This document shows, piece by piece, positions 1 to 7,993 of a DNA stretch of 64,000 nucleotides. How positions within the stretch are numbered: position 1 is the stretch's first letter; every line of letters starts with the position of its first letter. Origin of the DNA: Oceanobacillus sojae. GTDB lineage: Bacteria > Bacillota > Bacilli > Bacillales > Amphibacillaceae. Location: NCBI RefSeq assembly GCF_007991515.1, contig NZ_BJYM01000008.1:124001-188000 (forward strand), written 5' to 3'. The position numbers and the translations under genes were made by a program. A model generated the notes under the pieces. It was given only the letters and a program-made list of their open reading frames with translations. It ran no database searches and was not told the origin of the DNA.

Positions 1-489
1 GGCAGGACAGATAAAGATAATGGAAAAAAGTTCCAATTTAAGCAGAAGCTCATCAGCTTGGCATTCGAAAAATATTCACATCGCGAAGCCTATCTTGCAG
101 CCCTGTTGTACTTTATCGATTATACCCTGCAGATACCACCGGAATTTCAGGAAAAACTGTACGAATCATTACCAATCGCACAAAATGAAAAGGAGGAAGG
201 AAAAATAATGGGAATGGAAAAGCTAAGAGACACCCCGACGTTTGGAAGATTGTTTAGAGAAATTGAGGAAGAAGCGACAAGAAGAGGCATGGAAAAGGGA
301 ATGGCAAGAGGTGTGGCTGAAGGTATAGAAAAAGGTATCGAACAAGGAATAGAACAAGGAATGAAAGAAGCAGAACGAAATTTTGTGAAAAAGCTTTTAG
401 ACAGGGATTATACGGATGAAGAAATATCTGAATTAACCAGCCTAGAGCTTGAGGAAATAATTATACTTCGAAAATCATTTGAAAATTAA
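1..489 (+). CDS. Rpn-type nuclease / putative transposase family protein, 3' part
   Basis: The reading frame is open from the first base, so the 5' part, including any PD-(D/E)XK catalytic core, lies outside the window. The visible 162 residues include a segment typical of the C-terminal half of Rpn/PDDEXK_2 proteins (FEKYSHREAYLAALLYF, then an LRDTPTFGRL stretch). After that comes a Gly/Glu-rich repeat (GIEKGIEQGIEQGM, about residues 105-120), a common linker in this family, and a charged helical tail. The family is linked to recombination-promoting DNases and often annotated as transposase. Family call is by motif recall, and catalytic residues cannot be checked here. Confidence 0.6.
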   Translation, partial: GRTDKDNGKKFQFKQKLISLAFEKYSHREAYLAALLYFIDYTLQIPPEFQEKLYESLPIAQNEKEEGKIMGMEKLRDTPTFGRLFREIEEEATRRGMEKGMARGVAEGIEKGIEQGIEQGMKEAERNFVKKLLDRDYTDEEISELTSLELEEIIILRKSFEN

Positions 490-724
490 TATAATACAAC
501 TGCGAGGGAACCTATTTCTGTTAATTATTTCACACTAGCAATAATAGGTTCTTTACTGCTATTGAGTACAAGATCTTTAATTATAAATGATATTGAGGCA
601 TATTTTTATCTTTCAAATGGGGGATATCGAAAACGGTAAAGTAAATAATCTGCAACAAAGTTGGATAAACGTTTTGTGCATTTATATTCTGAATAATTGA
701 CATTCTTATATATTCATTATACAA

Positions 725-740
725 TACTCAACGTTAAGTA
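725..740. promoter_or_regulatory. Candidate PadR operator, copy 1
   Basis: The 16-bp sequence TACTCAACGTTAAGTA is a palindrome with one mismatch, ending about 15 nt before the padR start. A near-identical palindrome sits at 1339-1354 upstream of the MFS gene. The pairing of sites with a PadR gene suggests autoregulation and control of the pump. The regulator assignment is inference. Confidence 0.5.
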
Positions 741-755
741 AAGGGTGTGACTTTT

Positions 756-1298
756 TTGACAAGATTACTTGTACTGGGTATGTTAGATACGAAACCGATG
801 TCTGGTTATGATATTCAGCAGGCGCTGCGCATGACAGATGCAGAAAGATGGGGCGGCGTATTAATCGGTTCGATTTATCATGCGCTCAAAAAATTAGAAA
901 AGGATGGATATATTGCAATTGACAAAGTGGAACAAACGGGTCATCGGCAAAAGTTTACCTATCGAATCACAGAAGAAGGAAAAAAACACCTGAAAGATTT
1001 GGTTCGAGAGGCATTAACCAGTTCATCCGTTCAATATCCTTCCTCTTTATATACCGGCATTTCTTTTTTTGATAAGCTGTCTGTAGAAGAAGCACGTCAA
1101 GCTTTAGAACAGCAGCAAATGACGTTGGGAAATGAATATCGCAGTGTCCAGGCAGGTTGGAAGGAAAAAGAAGCAGCGATAGAAGGCGATATTCCCCCCA
1201 TGGTGCAGTTGGTTTTTGATAATATGTTTGCTACTATCAGACAGCAGCAGGATTTCGTTGAGAAAGCATTGATATACTTAGAAAAAAATGATCAGTAA
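756..1298 (+). CDS. PadR family transcriptional regulator with C-terminal helical domain
   Basis: This is a 180-residue regulator. The N-terminal winged helix shows the PadR signature (LLVLGML, SGYDIQ, then GSIYHALKKLEKDGYI). The C-terminal half is a helical dimerisation region of the Vir_act_alpha_C type. I chose the TTG at 756 because AAGGGTG at 741-747 is well placed 8 nt upstream. A GTG at 747 in the same frame overlaps that site. PadR proteins usually repress a neighbouring efflux or phenolic-acid gene in response to a ligand. The next gene is an MFS pump and both are preceded by the same palindrome, so this is probably its repressor. The ligand cannot be told from sequence. Confidence 0.85.
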   Translation: MTRLLVLGMLDTKPMSGYDIQQALRMTDAERWGGVLIGSIYHALKKLEKDGYIAIDKVEQTGHRQKFTYRITEEGKKHLKDLVREALTSSSVQYPSSLYTGISFFDKLSVEEARQALEQQQMTLGNEYRSVQAGWKEKEAAIEGDIPPMVQLVFDNMFATIRQQQDFVEKALIYLEKNDQ

Positions 1299-1338
1299 TT
1301 CTCCCTCTTTATTGAGAGGGAGAAAAAAAATATATTTA

Positions 1339-1354
1339 TAGTCAACGTTGAGTA
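1339..1354. promoter_or_regulatory. Candidate PadR operator, copy 2
   Basis: TAGTCAACGTTGAGTA is a 16-bp palindrome with one mismatch and the same core (TCAACGTT) as 725-740. It lies about 230 nt before the MFS start, so the pump transcript probably begins near here and carries a long leader. Confidence 0.5.
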
Positions 1355-1386
1355 ATCAATGGAGGGTAAGTTATATTTTATTCGGG

Positions 1387-1497
1387 ATGGATAATAGCAG
1401 TGACATAAGTAAGATAATAAATTACTGCGGTTATCGGTGGAGGCGGCGAGCTAACGAGGCGGTAAAAACAATTATTCCTTTTCCTCTTAAGGAGTAA
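1387..1497 (+). CDS. Possible 36-residue leader ORF ahead of the MFS pump
   Basis: An ATG at 1387 opens 36 codons ending TAA at 1495-1497, inside the roughly 230-nt leader of the MFS gene. The product is basic in the middle (YRWRRRANEAVK). The ribosome binding site is weak and no family is recognised. An imperfect stem-loop (CTTTTCCTC/GGAGTAAAAG) spans its end. It could be a leader peptide for translational or transcriptional attenuation, as known for several Bacillus drug-pump genes, or simply chance. Confidence 0.25.
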   Translation: MDNSSDISKIINYCGYRWRRRANEAVKTIIPFPLKE

Positions 1498-1587
1498 AAG
1501 AAGAAAGGAGGTCATTCAGCTTCTGACAAAGGGGAGTAGCTGTTGTTGATATTAACAACAAAATATCTGAAGAAAGAAGGAAAGAAA

Positions 1588-2775
1588 ATGAATCAGGAAC
1601 GAAATATTAAAAAAGCTCAAAAAAGCGTCTTGTTAGTTGTAACTTTAGCAATCTTCACTGATATGCTGCTTTATGGAATGATTGTTCCTATTTTACCGGA
1701 CTATGCTGAAAACTTAGGTATATCACAAACTGCAATCGGTATTTTATTTGGCAGCTATGCAGCTGCTTTATTAATTGCCACACCAATATTTGGTGTTGTT
1801 TCAGACAAATTTGGAAGACGTAGTCCAATGCTGTGGGGAATTTTAGGACTCGGTGTCGCTACACTGTTATTTGCGTTTGCGAATACTTTTTGGCTACTAC
1901 TACTTTGCCGCGTTTTACAAGGAATTGCTGCAGCTGCCACCTGGACATCCGGTCTTGCATTGCTTGCAGACTTTTATCCATCGAAAGAAAGGGGAAAAGT
2001 CATGGGAATTGCTCTATCGGGGCAAGCTTTGGGGACCTTGTTGGGCCCAGCTTTCGGAGGCTGGCTCTACCAATTAGGGGGCTATATGCTTCCGTTTTTT
2101 ATAGCGGCAGGAATTGCCTTAATTGATGGGCTGTTACGAGTGTTTCTATTGAAAGAAGAGCCTCACAGAAAGGAAGAGGAACCATCAGGTGCGTTCCGTT
2201 TATTGAAAAATCGTTCTTTGTTCATGATTGGCGGGGCAGTTGTTATCGGTGCTGCTATTCCCAGTGTGCTGGAACCAACATTTCCAACCTATTTAAGAAA
2301 TGTGTTTGATGCATCACCAGGAGCTATCGGTTTATTATTTGGTGTACCTTCACTTGCTTATGCGTTTACAGCTCCCATTATTGGAGGTCTTTCCACCAAA
2401 ATCGGTCATCCTAAAACAATTACTATTGGTTTAGCCATTACTGCTGTTTCTCTGGTACTCGTTGTTTTACCGACCAATATATGGCTGCAAATTGCTGCAT
2501 TAGCTTGTATCGGTATCAGTATGGGAACGGTACTCGCACCGACACTTCCTGAACTTGCTGATATTGCACAGGAAAGTCAAACCCAAGCGTATGGTGTTAC
2601 CTTTGCCATTTATAATACGGCTTATTCTGCAGGGATGATGATCGGACCAATGATTAGTGGAGCTGCCTCTGATTTTTTCGGTTTACAGCTAAGTTATTTT
2701 GCAATAGGGCTTGTTGTTTTGGTATATATGCTCATTTTTACTGTGATGACACCTTCGAAGAGAAATACGGGATGA
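1588..2775 (+). CDS. MFS transporter, drug:H+ antiporter-1 type
   Basis: A 395-residue, 12-helix transporter. Motif A is clear after helix 2 (GVVSDKFGRRSP), and the antiporter motif C appears near residues 145-155 (GQALGTLLGPAFGGW). The N-terminal FTDMLLYGMIVPILP is typical of Bmr/tetracycline-type exporters. I chose the ATG at 1588 with AGAAGG just upstream. A TTG at 1543 would add 15 residues and is less likely. It follows the PadR gene in the same direction with a shared palindrome, which points to inducible efflux of a toxic compound. Substrate is unknown. Confidence 0.85.
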   Translation: MNQERNIKKAQKSVLLVVTLAIFTDMLLYGMIVPILPDYAENLGISQTAIGILFGSYAAALLIATPIFGVVSDKFGRRSPMLWGILGLGVATLLFAFANTFWLLLLCRVLQGIAAAATWTSGLALLADFYPSKERGKVMGIALSGQALGTLLGPAFGGWLYQLGGYMLPFFIAAGIALIDGLLRVFLLKEEPHRKEEEPSGAFRLLKNRSLFMIGGAVVIGAAIPSVLEPTFPTYLRNVFDASPGAIGLLFGVPSLAYAFTAPIIGGLSTKIGHPKTITIGLAITAVSLVLVVLPTNIWLQIAALACIGISMGTVLAPTLPELADIAQESQTQAYGVTFAIYNTAYSAGMMIGPMISGAASDFFGLQLSYFAIGLVVLVYMLIFTVMTPSKRNTG

Positions 2776-2815
2776 TAAAATAAACGCTTCTCAAGTAGCA
2801 GACCAGATTTATACG

Positions 2816-2856
2816 TATGCGGTGAAATGGAAGGACAGGATTCATTTTACCGCATA
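2816..2856 (+). terminator. Stem-loop downstream of the MFS gene
   Basis: A 14-bp stem (TATGCGGTGAAATG with CATTTTACCGCATA, one G-T pair) closes a 13-nt loop about 40 nt after the MFS stop. Only four T residues follow shortly after, so it may be a weak terminator or an mRNA-end hairpin. Confidence 0.45.
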
Positions 2857-3379
2857 CTGGTTTTCAGAAGAATTTGATATTACTATAAGCATGATTTCAT
2901 ACAGTACTCATTAGATACCGGAAATAAAAAAATAATTCAGTGTATTAATGAATGAACCCAACTGTTTGCAATTTTTTCTGGACTTCGTGTTAAATAATTA
3001 AACGTTATTTAACACAATAAGAGCGGAACTTCATTTTATATACAGAAAATCAGACCAGAGTCCAATAGTTTATTTAAGACTTATTCATTATTATTGGAAA
3101 AACCGATGCCTTAAGATGCGCGAATAGTCATTAGATTCTAAAGTTATGATCGAGTATATTCACTGTCTTAAATCAGGTTAAATTTATTTTAAACTGGCAG
3201 TAAGTCTCCATCTCAATAATTCGAAGCTTATTAAACCGCAAGAAGAGGAGCCTGCCTGCCAGTATAATCCACAAACATAGCTGATACAATTCACTTCTTA
3301 TTTCGCGCAGTTCTATTCCTTTGTAGACAGGAAAACTTAAGGGAGATGAAGTAATCATTTTCCTTTCAATAATTTCTGC
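2857..3379. other. Gene-free stretch between converging genes
   Basis: No credible coding region was found. The only notable structure is a perfect 11-bp inverted repeat, GTGTTAAATAA/TTATTTAACAC, at 2987-3015 with a 7-nt spacer. It has no gene close downstream, so its role is unclear. A 61-codon minus-strand frame at 3173-3358 shows no recognisable protein. Confidence 0.4.
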
Positions 3380-4816
3380 CTAATGAAAGGATATATCCTC
3401 ATAATTGATTTCATAAATAAAATTCCCTATAGCTTTAATGCGCTCATCTTCCAACTGCTGTATAAATTCAATATAATGTATCTCCCACTCATTCTCCGCT
3501 TCGATACCATCCTCAATAATATCTGAAAAATCGTGCGTAGCATCCCGTAATTTCTCATAAAATATGATTTTGGCTAAAATAGCTAGTTCAATATCTCCAA
3601 AAGTTCTAAAAAGAGCTTCATAATCCCCGTTAAACAGGCATCCTGCATGGAGTAGATCCAGATAATCATGCAGTGAAACAAAATGTCTCCGGATGAGCAG
3701 TGCTTTTTCTTCAGAATTGCTGATTTCTAAGATACGGTCTACTAAGCTGCGCATTTGTATATCACTCATTCGATCATTCTCATCTAACTTGAATACCATT
3801 GTTTTTTCATGTTCTTTTATTTCTCGGATAATAAGCGTTTCGAAGCTGCCGATTTTTGCAGCACTATTCACCCTTTGAACGAATTCACCGCGGTACAAAT
3901 CGATGTAATCAATGAGAGCCTGATTTGTTTGCAGGATTTTCTGCAGCTGATCAAGAGCTTGATGAATCAACTTCGTCCTTTGATCAGCAGGGGCAGCTGT
4001 TAACATTCGATTCAGCTGCTCAAATTGAATTCCCGAAATCCGGACATTATCAGGTTTTCCTCCGGACAGCAGTGAAAAAACAGCATTATTTATCATTAGC
4101 TCAAACATATTAAACAGCTCGATTTGGTAATTAAAGCGACTTATTTTTCCGAAATTTATTAAGACAAACATTACATCCTGAAGACTAAAAAAGCGGCAGA
4201 ATTCTGTCTCTATTCGTAATCGCTCTAAATACTGCCGTATATAAAAAACGCCCTGAAGCCGCATATCATCAACAGCTAAAGGATAATCAATGCTTGCCAT
4301 AGTATTTTGGGCTTCGAAAATAATATCATAATGTTTTATAAATACAGGTAACGATTCATCAATAGTCAAATGATAAGCATCGACCGGCACATCTAATTTG
4401 ATCTTTTTAACTTCTTGATACAGTTGTTTTGTTTCTTCAAAATAACAGCGGAGTAATTCAACCCCTTTAGAATGTATATCTTTTATACTTTCCAAATTTA
4501 AACGAGTAAGTGCTTCCTCAGGATTCTCATATTGAAGAGCATAAGCATCAATAGCATAAAGCAGGGATGTCATGATTCCTTCCGCTGTTTCCGTTGTCAC
4601 TGAGGTACTTGCTCCTTGAGTATACCGCAGGATTAATCGCTGAAGAACCTGCACCACTTCTACTTGTATCTGATAAACTTTTTGACTTGGGATAACTCCT
4701 GACCGCTGACCTTCCTGCAGGAGAGAGAGGGTATATTGGTTTTGTTTTAACCGCGACCGATCAATTCTTATATTAGAAATCTGCCGGGAATGACCTGAGT
4801 GGTTATCGAATTCCAT
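3380..4816 (-). CDS. DUF6179 family protein
   Basis: A 478-residue, largely helical protein with no signal peptide, membrane segment or obvious catalytic motif. I recognise it from its features (a TQGASTSVTTETAEGI segment near residue 90, then long helical runs) and its partner gene as the DUF6179 family, which travels with DUF6323 in Firmicutes. Its ATG lies 3 nt after the stop of the DUF6323 gene, with AAAGGGGAT as ribosome binding site, so the two are translationally coupled. The function of either family is unknown to me. Family name is from memory and needs a profile search. Confidence 0.6.
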   Translation of the reverse strand: MEFDNHSGHSRQISNIRIDRSRLKQNQYTLSLLQEGQRSGVIPSQKVYQIQVEVVQVLQRLILRYTQGASTSVTTETAEGIMTSLLYAIDAYALQYENPEEALTRLNLESIKDIHSKGVELLRCYFEETKQLYQEVKKIKLDVPVDAYHLTIDESLPVFIKHYDIIFEAQNTMASIDYPLAVDDMRLQGVFYIRQYLERLRIETEFCRFFSLQDVMFVLINFGKISRFNYQIELFNMFELMINNAVFSLLSGGKPDNVRISGIQFEQLNRMLTAAPADQRTKLIHQALDQLQKILQTNQALIDYIDLYRGEFVQRVNSAAKIGSFETLIIREIKEHEKTMVFKLDENDRMSDIQMRSLVDRILEISNSEEKALLIRRHFVSLHDYLDLLHAGCLFNGDYEALFRTFGDIELAILAKIIFYEKLRDATHDFSDIIEDGIEAENEWEIHYIEFIQQLEDERIKAIGNFIYEINYEDISFH

Positions 4817-4819
4817 ATA

Positions 4820-5287
4820 TTATTCATCCCCTTTAAAAATAGAATCAGGAAGCGTTATATCTCTTCTGAAATTCTCCGTGAATTCTTCCATTTTACTTCT
4901 TAACAGTTCGATAGAGCCTGCACAGGATCTGTTATAATAATCATTCATCAGTTGAATAAGCTTTGCATCTGCAACCTTATCTTCCGTTTCATTTCTAAGA
5001 TAATAAAAAATCTCCTGAAGTTCATTCAGTGTATCAACATAGTGCTCCTGGTTTATATAAGGGGAGGTGGAAAATACCTCAATTAACTCCTTTAACACAC
5101 CGTTGCTCAATTCAATTCTCGCATGATCACGCAGCACTTTATTTCTGGATGCCACGAGTGACTTTGCATCATCTGGCGTTAGCGCTAAACCCCGCTCTTT
5201 TGTTTTATCGTTTAAACTAACCAGATCCATTATTGTATTGGAATGATGTGATTGTTGGATGGAATTCAACATAGCGGATAAATTCAT
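4820..5287 (-). CDS. DUF6323 family protein
   Basis: A 155-residue helical protein. The segments DLVSLNDKTKERGLALT, SRNKVLRDHARIE and SPYINQEHYVDTLNELQEIFYY match what I know of DUF6323. There is no membrane segment. The start is supported by AAAGGTGAT just upstream. It is the first gene of a two-gene unit with DUF6179, behind a perfect sigma-A promoter and a leader terminator (5324-5354). A small protein partnered with a larger helical one suggests a complex, but that is inference. Confidence 0.65.
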   Translation of the reverse strand: MNLSAMLNSIQQSHHSNTIMDLVSLNDKTKERGLALTPDDAKSLVASRNKVLRDHARIELSNGVLKELIEVFSTSPYINQEHYVDTLNELQEIFYYLRNETEDKVADAKLIQLMNDYYNRSCAGSIELLRSKMEEFTENFRRDITLPDSIFKGDE

Positions 5288-5323
5288 AGGATATCACCTT
5301 TCCTGTAAGGATATTTAGAACGC

Positions 5324-5354
5324 AAAAAAAGGGTCCCCTGGCCAAGGGAACCCT
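5324..5354 (-). terminator. Intrinsic terminator in the leader of the DUF6323 gene
   Basis: Read on the minus strand, a 10-bp stem (AGGGTTCCCT/AGGGGACCCT, one wobble) with a 5-nt loop is followed by seven T residues. It lies about 20 nt after the predicted transcription start and about 40 nt before the DUF6323 start. Most transcripts from the upstream promoter should stop here unless termination is blocked. Confidence 0.8.
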
Positions 5355-5382
5355 ATTATATAACTAAAAATAATAAATGTAA

Positions 5383-5411
5383 ATTATAGCATAAAATAAT
5401 TTTTTTGTCAA
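5383..5411 (-). promoter_or_regulatory. Perfect-consensus sigma-A promoter for the DUF6323/DUF6179 unit
   Basis: On the minus strand TTGACA (5406-5411) and TATAAT (5383-5388) are separated by exactly 17 nt. Both boxes match consensus with no mismatch. Transcription would start near 5376 and run straight into the hairpin at 5324-5354. Confidence 0.85.
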
Positions 5412-5519
5412 CTTTTTAGATCGAGTTTAAATATTTATGAACTGTCAACGCGCAGCGCTTTTTAACCCCGGTAAATTATTTATTCCAGTTCCAATCCCAT
5501 GGAAGAAAACCCTGCTCAA

Positions 5520-5535
5520 TGAAGTTTCACTTTAT
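5520..5535 (+). repeat. Tail motif of a decayed repeat element, copy a
   Basis: TGAAGTTTCACTTTAT matches the ends of the elements at 13928-14066 and 21806-22011. Only the tail is recognisable here. The rest of 5412-5635 holds no gene. Confidence 0.4.
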
Positions 5536-5635
5536 GGCAATATCCTGCAAATTCTCTTTACAATAATTTGTTTATCATTTATATTTATTAAAGGTACTTA
5601 ATAAAGTAGTTTAATGAATGTGGGAGGTGGTTTGA

Positions 5636-6649
5636 TTGAGAGAAGAAAACAATCCTATTAGACAAAAAAACCTGAGGGAATTGAAAGCGTTGCTGTTTAA
5701 AAAGAGAAAAGCTATTAAAGCAGAGATGGTTAAAGACACCGGCCTTAGTGTAGTTACTATTAATTCATTAGTTAAAGAATTAGTGAAGGAAAACATATTT
5801 TTGGAGAATTCTTTCGTACAGCAAAAGACAGGGCGGCCGGCAGCCGATTATATTTTTAATTATGACAAATCATTTTATCTTCTCGTTTCAATTCAAGAAA
5901 AAAAGAGTGCTAAACGGAAAAGGAACTTGGAAACAATCATTAAAATTGTAAATTTGGATGGAGATGAGAAAGTTTCTGATATAGTCGATTTTCCGAATGA
6001 TACAGATGACCTTTTGCAAATCATTGATAAATATATTCATAGAGAATATGAAATTGAAAGAATAGGGCTGACACTGCCCGGGAAAATTTTTGAAGGTGTT
6101 ATTACATCCAGTTGGGAAAATATGTTTGATTCCTGGAATATTGAAAAAGAACTGAAAAAAATAACGGATATTCCTATAAAAATACAGAATGATGCACATA
6201 TCATGACGATGGGATATTGTGTTGAAAATAATCTTACGAATGAAAGTGTTGTTGGAATCTATTATCCAGAAAAAAGTATGCCGGGAATAACCATACTATC
6301 TAAAGGTGTGCTTATAGAAGGACAGAAAGGGTTGGCCGGTGAAATAAAATATCTTCCGATGCTTATGGATAAAGCTGCTCCAGGTACGGATGAAGAATTA
6401 GTCCATAATCTTTCAGAAATTGTAGCTATTTATAATGCTGTTATAGCTCCAAGTATTTTTGTGATTTCCTCTGAAAATATAGACGAAGAAATGATGAAGC
6501 GACAAATTGGGGGTAATACGCATCTTTCCAGGCAGCCAAACAAACCTGTCATCTATTTTGACCGGAATTTCCAGCAAAGCATAACAGTTGGTTTAAGATG
6601 GTTAGTTACGAAAGACACGATTTATAAAATTAACTTTCAGGAGAGGTGA
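5636..6649 (+). CDS. ROK family transcriptional regulator
   Basis: A 337-residue protein with an N-terminal winged helix (about residues 10-60, ETINSLVKELVKEN-like region TINSLVKELVKENIF) followed by a ROK/sugar-kinase fold. Visible ROK landmarks are LTLPGKIFEGVI, IQNDAHIMTMGY and GLAGEIKYLP. The CxCGxxGC zinc motif of sugar-binding ROK proteins is missing, so it is divergent. The TTG start at 5636 has GGGAGGTGG 5 nt upstream. It leads an apparent operon with an MFS transporter and an HAD phosphatase, so it probably senses the sugar or sugar phosphate handled by them. Confidence 0.75.
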   Translation: MREENNPIRQKNLRELKALLFKKRKAIKAEMVKDTGLSVVTINSLVKELVKENIFLENSFVQQKTGRPAADYIFNYDKSFYLLVSIQEKKSAKRKRNLETIIKIVNLDGDEKVSDIVDFPNDTDDLLQIIDKYIHREYEIERIGLTLPGKIFEGVITSSWENMFDSWNIEKELKKITDIPIKIQNDAHIMTMGYCVENNLTNESVVGIYYPEKSMPGITILSKGVLIEGQKGLAGEIKYLPMLMDKAAPGTDEELVHNLSEIVAIYNAVIAPSIFVISSENIDEEMMKRQIGGNTHLSRQPNKPVIYFDRNFQQSITVGLRWLVTKDTIYKINFQER

Positions 6650-6711
6650 CTGTAACTATAACTTTCATTTTAAATCTTCATGGAAAGATAAATATTAAAA
6701 GGAGATAAAAC

Positions 6712-7926
6712 ATGGCAGTATATCTTTTACTAATTATTTATTTAGCTTTTATCAGTTTAGGACTACCAGATTCATTATTAGGAGCAGCATGGCCGGTAAT
6801 GCAATCAGATCTTAGCGCTCCGATTGAAACAGGCGGAATCCTTTTTATGATGATTGCATTTGGTACGATTATTTCCAGCTTAGTTAGCGGGAGGATACTT
6901 AAATTGTTCGGTACTGGCAAAGTAACCTTTGTCAGTGTCTTAATGACTGCCATTGCTTTATTAGGGTTTTATTTTGCTCCATCGGTAATTTGGTTAATCA
7001 TTTGTGCCATTCCTCTTGGTTTGGGAGCTGGAGCTGTTGATGCGGGGTTAAACAATTATGTAGCTACCCACTACAAGGCGCATCATATGAGCTGGCTGCA
7101 TTGTTTTTGGGGGATAGGAGCATCCCTCGGACCGATTATAATGGCGTATTTTATTTCTGGGGATAATTCTTGGAGAAACGGGTATCTCGTTATTGCTGGT
7201 ATTCAATTTGTATTGATTTTGATTCTCTTTTTCTCTTTGCCTTTATGGAACAAAGTAATCCACAATAGTACGCATAGCATACCTGATCAGAATGAAGATG
7301 AAATCTATCTAATGAAGGATGAACCTATAAAAAAAATAAAGCCAACGCAAATAAAGGGAGTTAAACTGGCGCTTGTTTCTTTCTTATTATATTGTGGTGT
7401 TGAAGCAACGGTAAACCTTTGGGGAAGCAGTTTCTTAGTAAACATCAAAGGATTAAATGCAGCAACAGCAGCCAGTTGGGTTTCTATGTATTTTGTGGGG
7501 ATAACAGCAGGAAGGTTAATAACTGGTTTTATTACCTTTAAAATAACGAATCGCACACTGATTAGATCTGGCCAAATCACAGCATTAACAGGTGCCGTTA
7601 TTCTGTTGCTGCCACTGTCCGCCTTTTTTTCACTTGCTGGCTTTATCATTATTGGGCTTGGTCTAGCTCCAATATTTCCGTGTATGTTACATGAAACACC
7701 GTCGCGATTTGGAAGAAAACATTCTCAAACAATAATGGGTTATCAAATGGCTGCCGCTTATACAGGTACTACATTTATGCCACCTGTTATCGGTTTCATT
7801 GTATCTCACACAACGATGGGAGTCTTTACGATTTGTATTGTTATTTTTATTGCAGTAATGATTCTATGCTCAGAGAAATTAAACAGCTTACTGAAAACAT
7901 CTCAATTATTAAAGCAGGAGAGGTAG
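6712..7926 (+). CDS. MFS transporter, probable sugar permease (FucP-like)
   Basis: A 404-residue, 12-helix MFS protein. The N-terminus (FISLGLPDSLLGAAWPVMQ) and a helix-5 region (GIGASLGPIIM) resemble bacterial FHS-type sugar permeases. A charged loop near residues 185-215 separates the two six-helix halves. It follows the ROK gene by about 60 nt with AAAGGAGAT as ribosome binding site and precedes an HAD phosphatase. The context suggests uptake of a sugar or sugar derivative. Substrate cannot be assigned. Confidence 0.75.
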   Translation: MAVYLLLIIYLAFISLGLPDSLLGAAWPVMQSDLSAPIETGGILFMMIAFGTIISSLVSGRILKLFGTGKVTFVSVLMTAIALLGFYFAPSVIWLIICAIPLGLGAGAVDAGLNNYVATHYKAHHMSWLHCFWGIGASLGPIIMAYFISGDNSWRNGYLVIAGIQFVLILILFFSLPLWNKVIHNSTHSIPDQNEDEIYLMKDEPIKKIKPTQIKGVKLALVSFLLYCGVEATVNLWGSSFLVNIKGLNAATAASWVSMYFVGITAGRLITGFITFKITNRTLIRSGQITALTGAVILLLPLSAFFSLAGFIIIGLGLAPIFPCMLHETPSRFGRKHSQTIMGYQMAAAYTGTTFMPPVIGFIVSHTTMGVFTICIVIFIAVMILCSEKLNSLLKTSQLLKQER

Positions 7927-7993
7927 AAATACAGATCGTCTTAAATAGAGTTCTTAAATGGATGAATTTATTTACAGAGCGGGAGGATATTAT

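Noticed and set aside
1299..1329. TCTCCCTC/GAGGGAGA stem-loop after padR as a terminator
   Set aside because: It is followed by A residues, not T, on the plus strand, and no T-run follows on the minus strand, so it is not a standard terminator.
1543..1587. TTG 1543 as start of the MFS gene
   Set aside because: It adds a charged 15-residue tail not usual for the family; ATG 1588 has a suitable binding site.
3173..3358. 61-codon minus-strand ORF
   Set aside because: No family, no good ribosome binding site, AT-rich intergenic composition.
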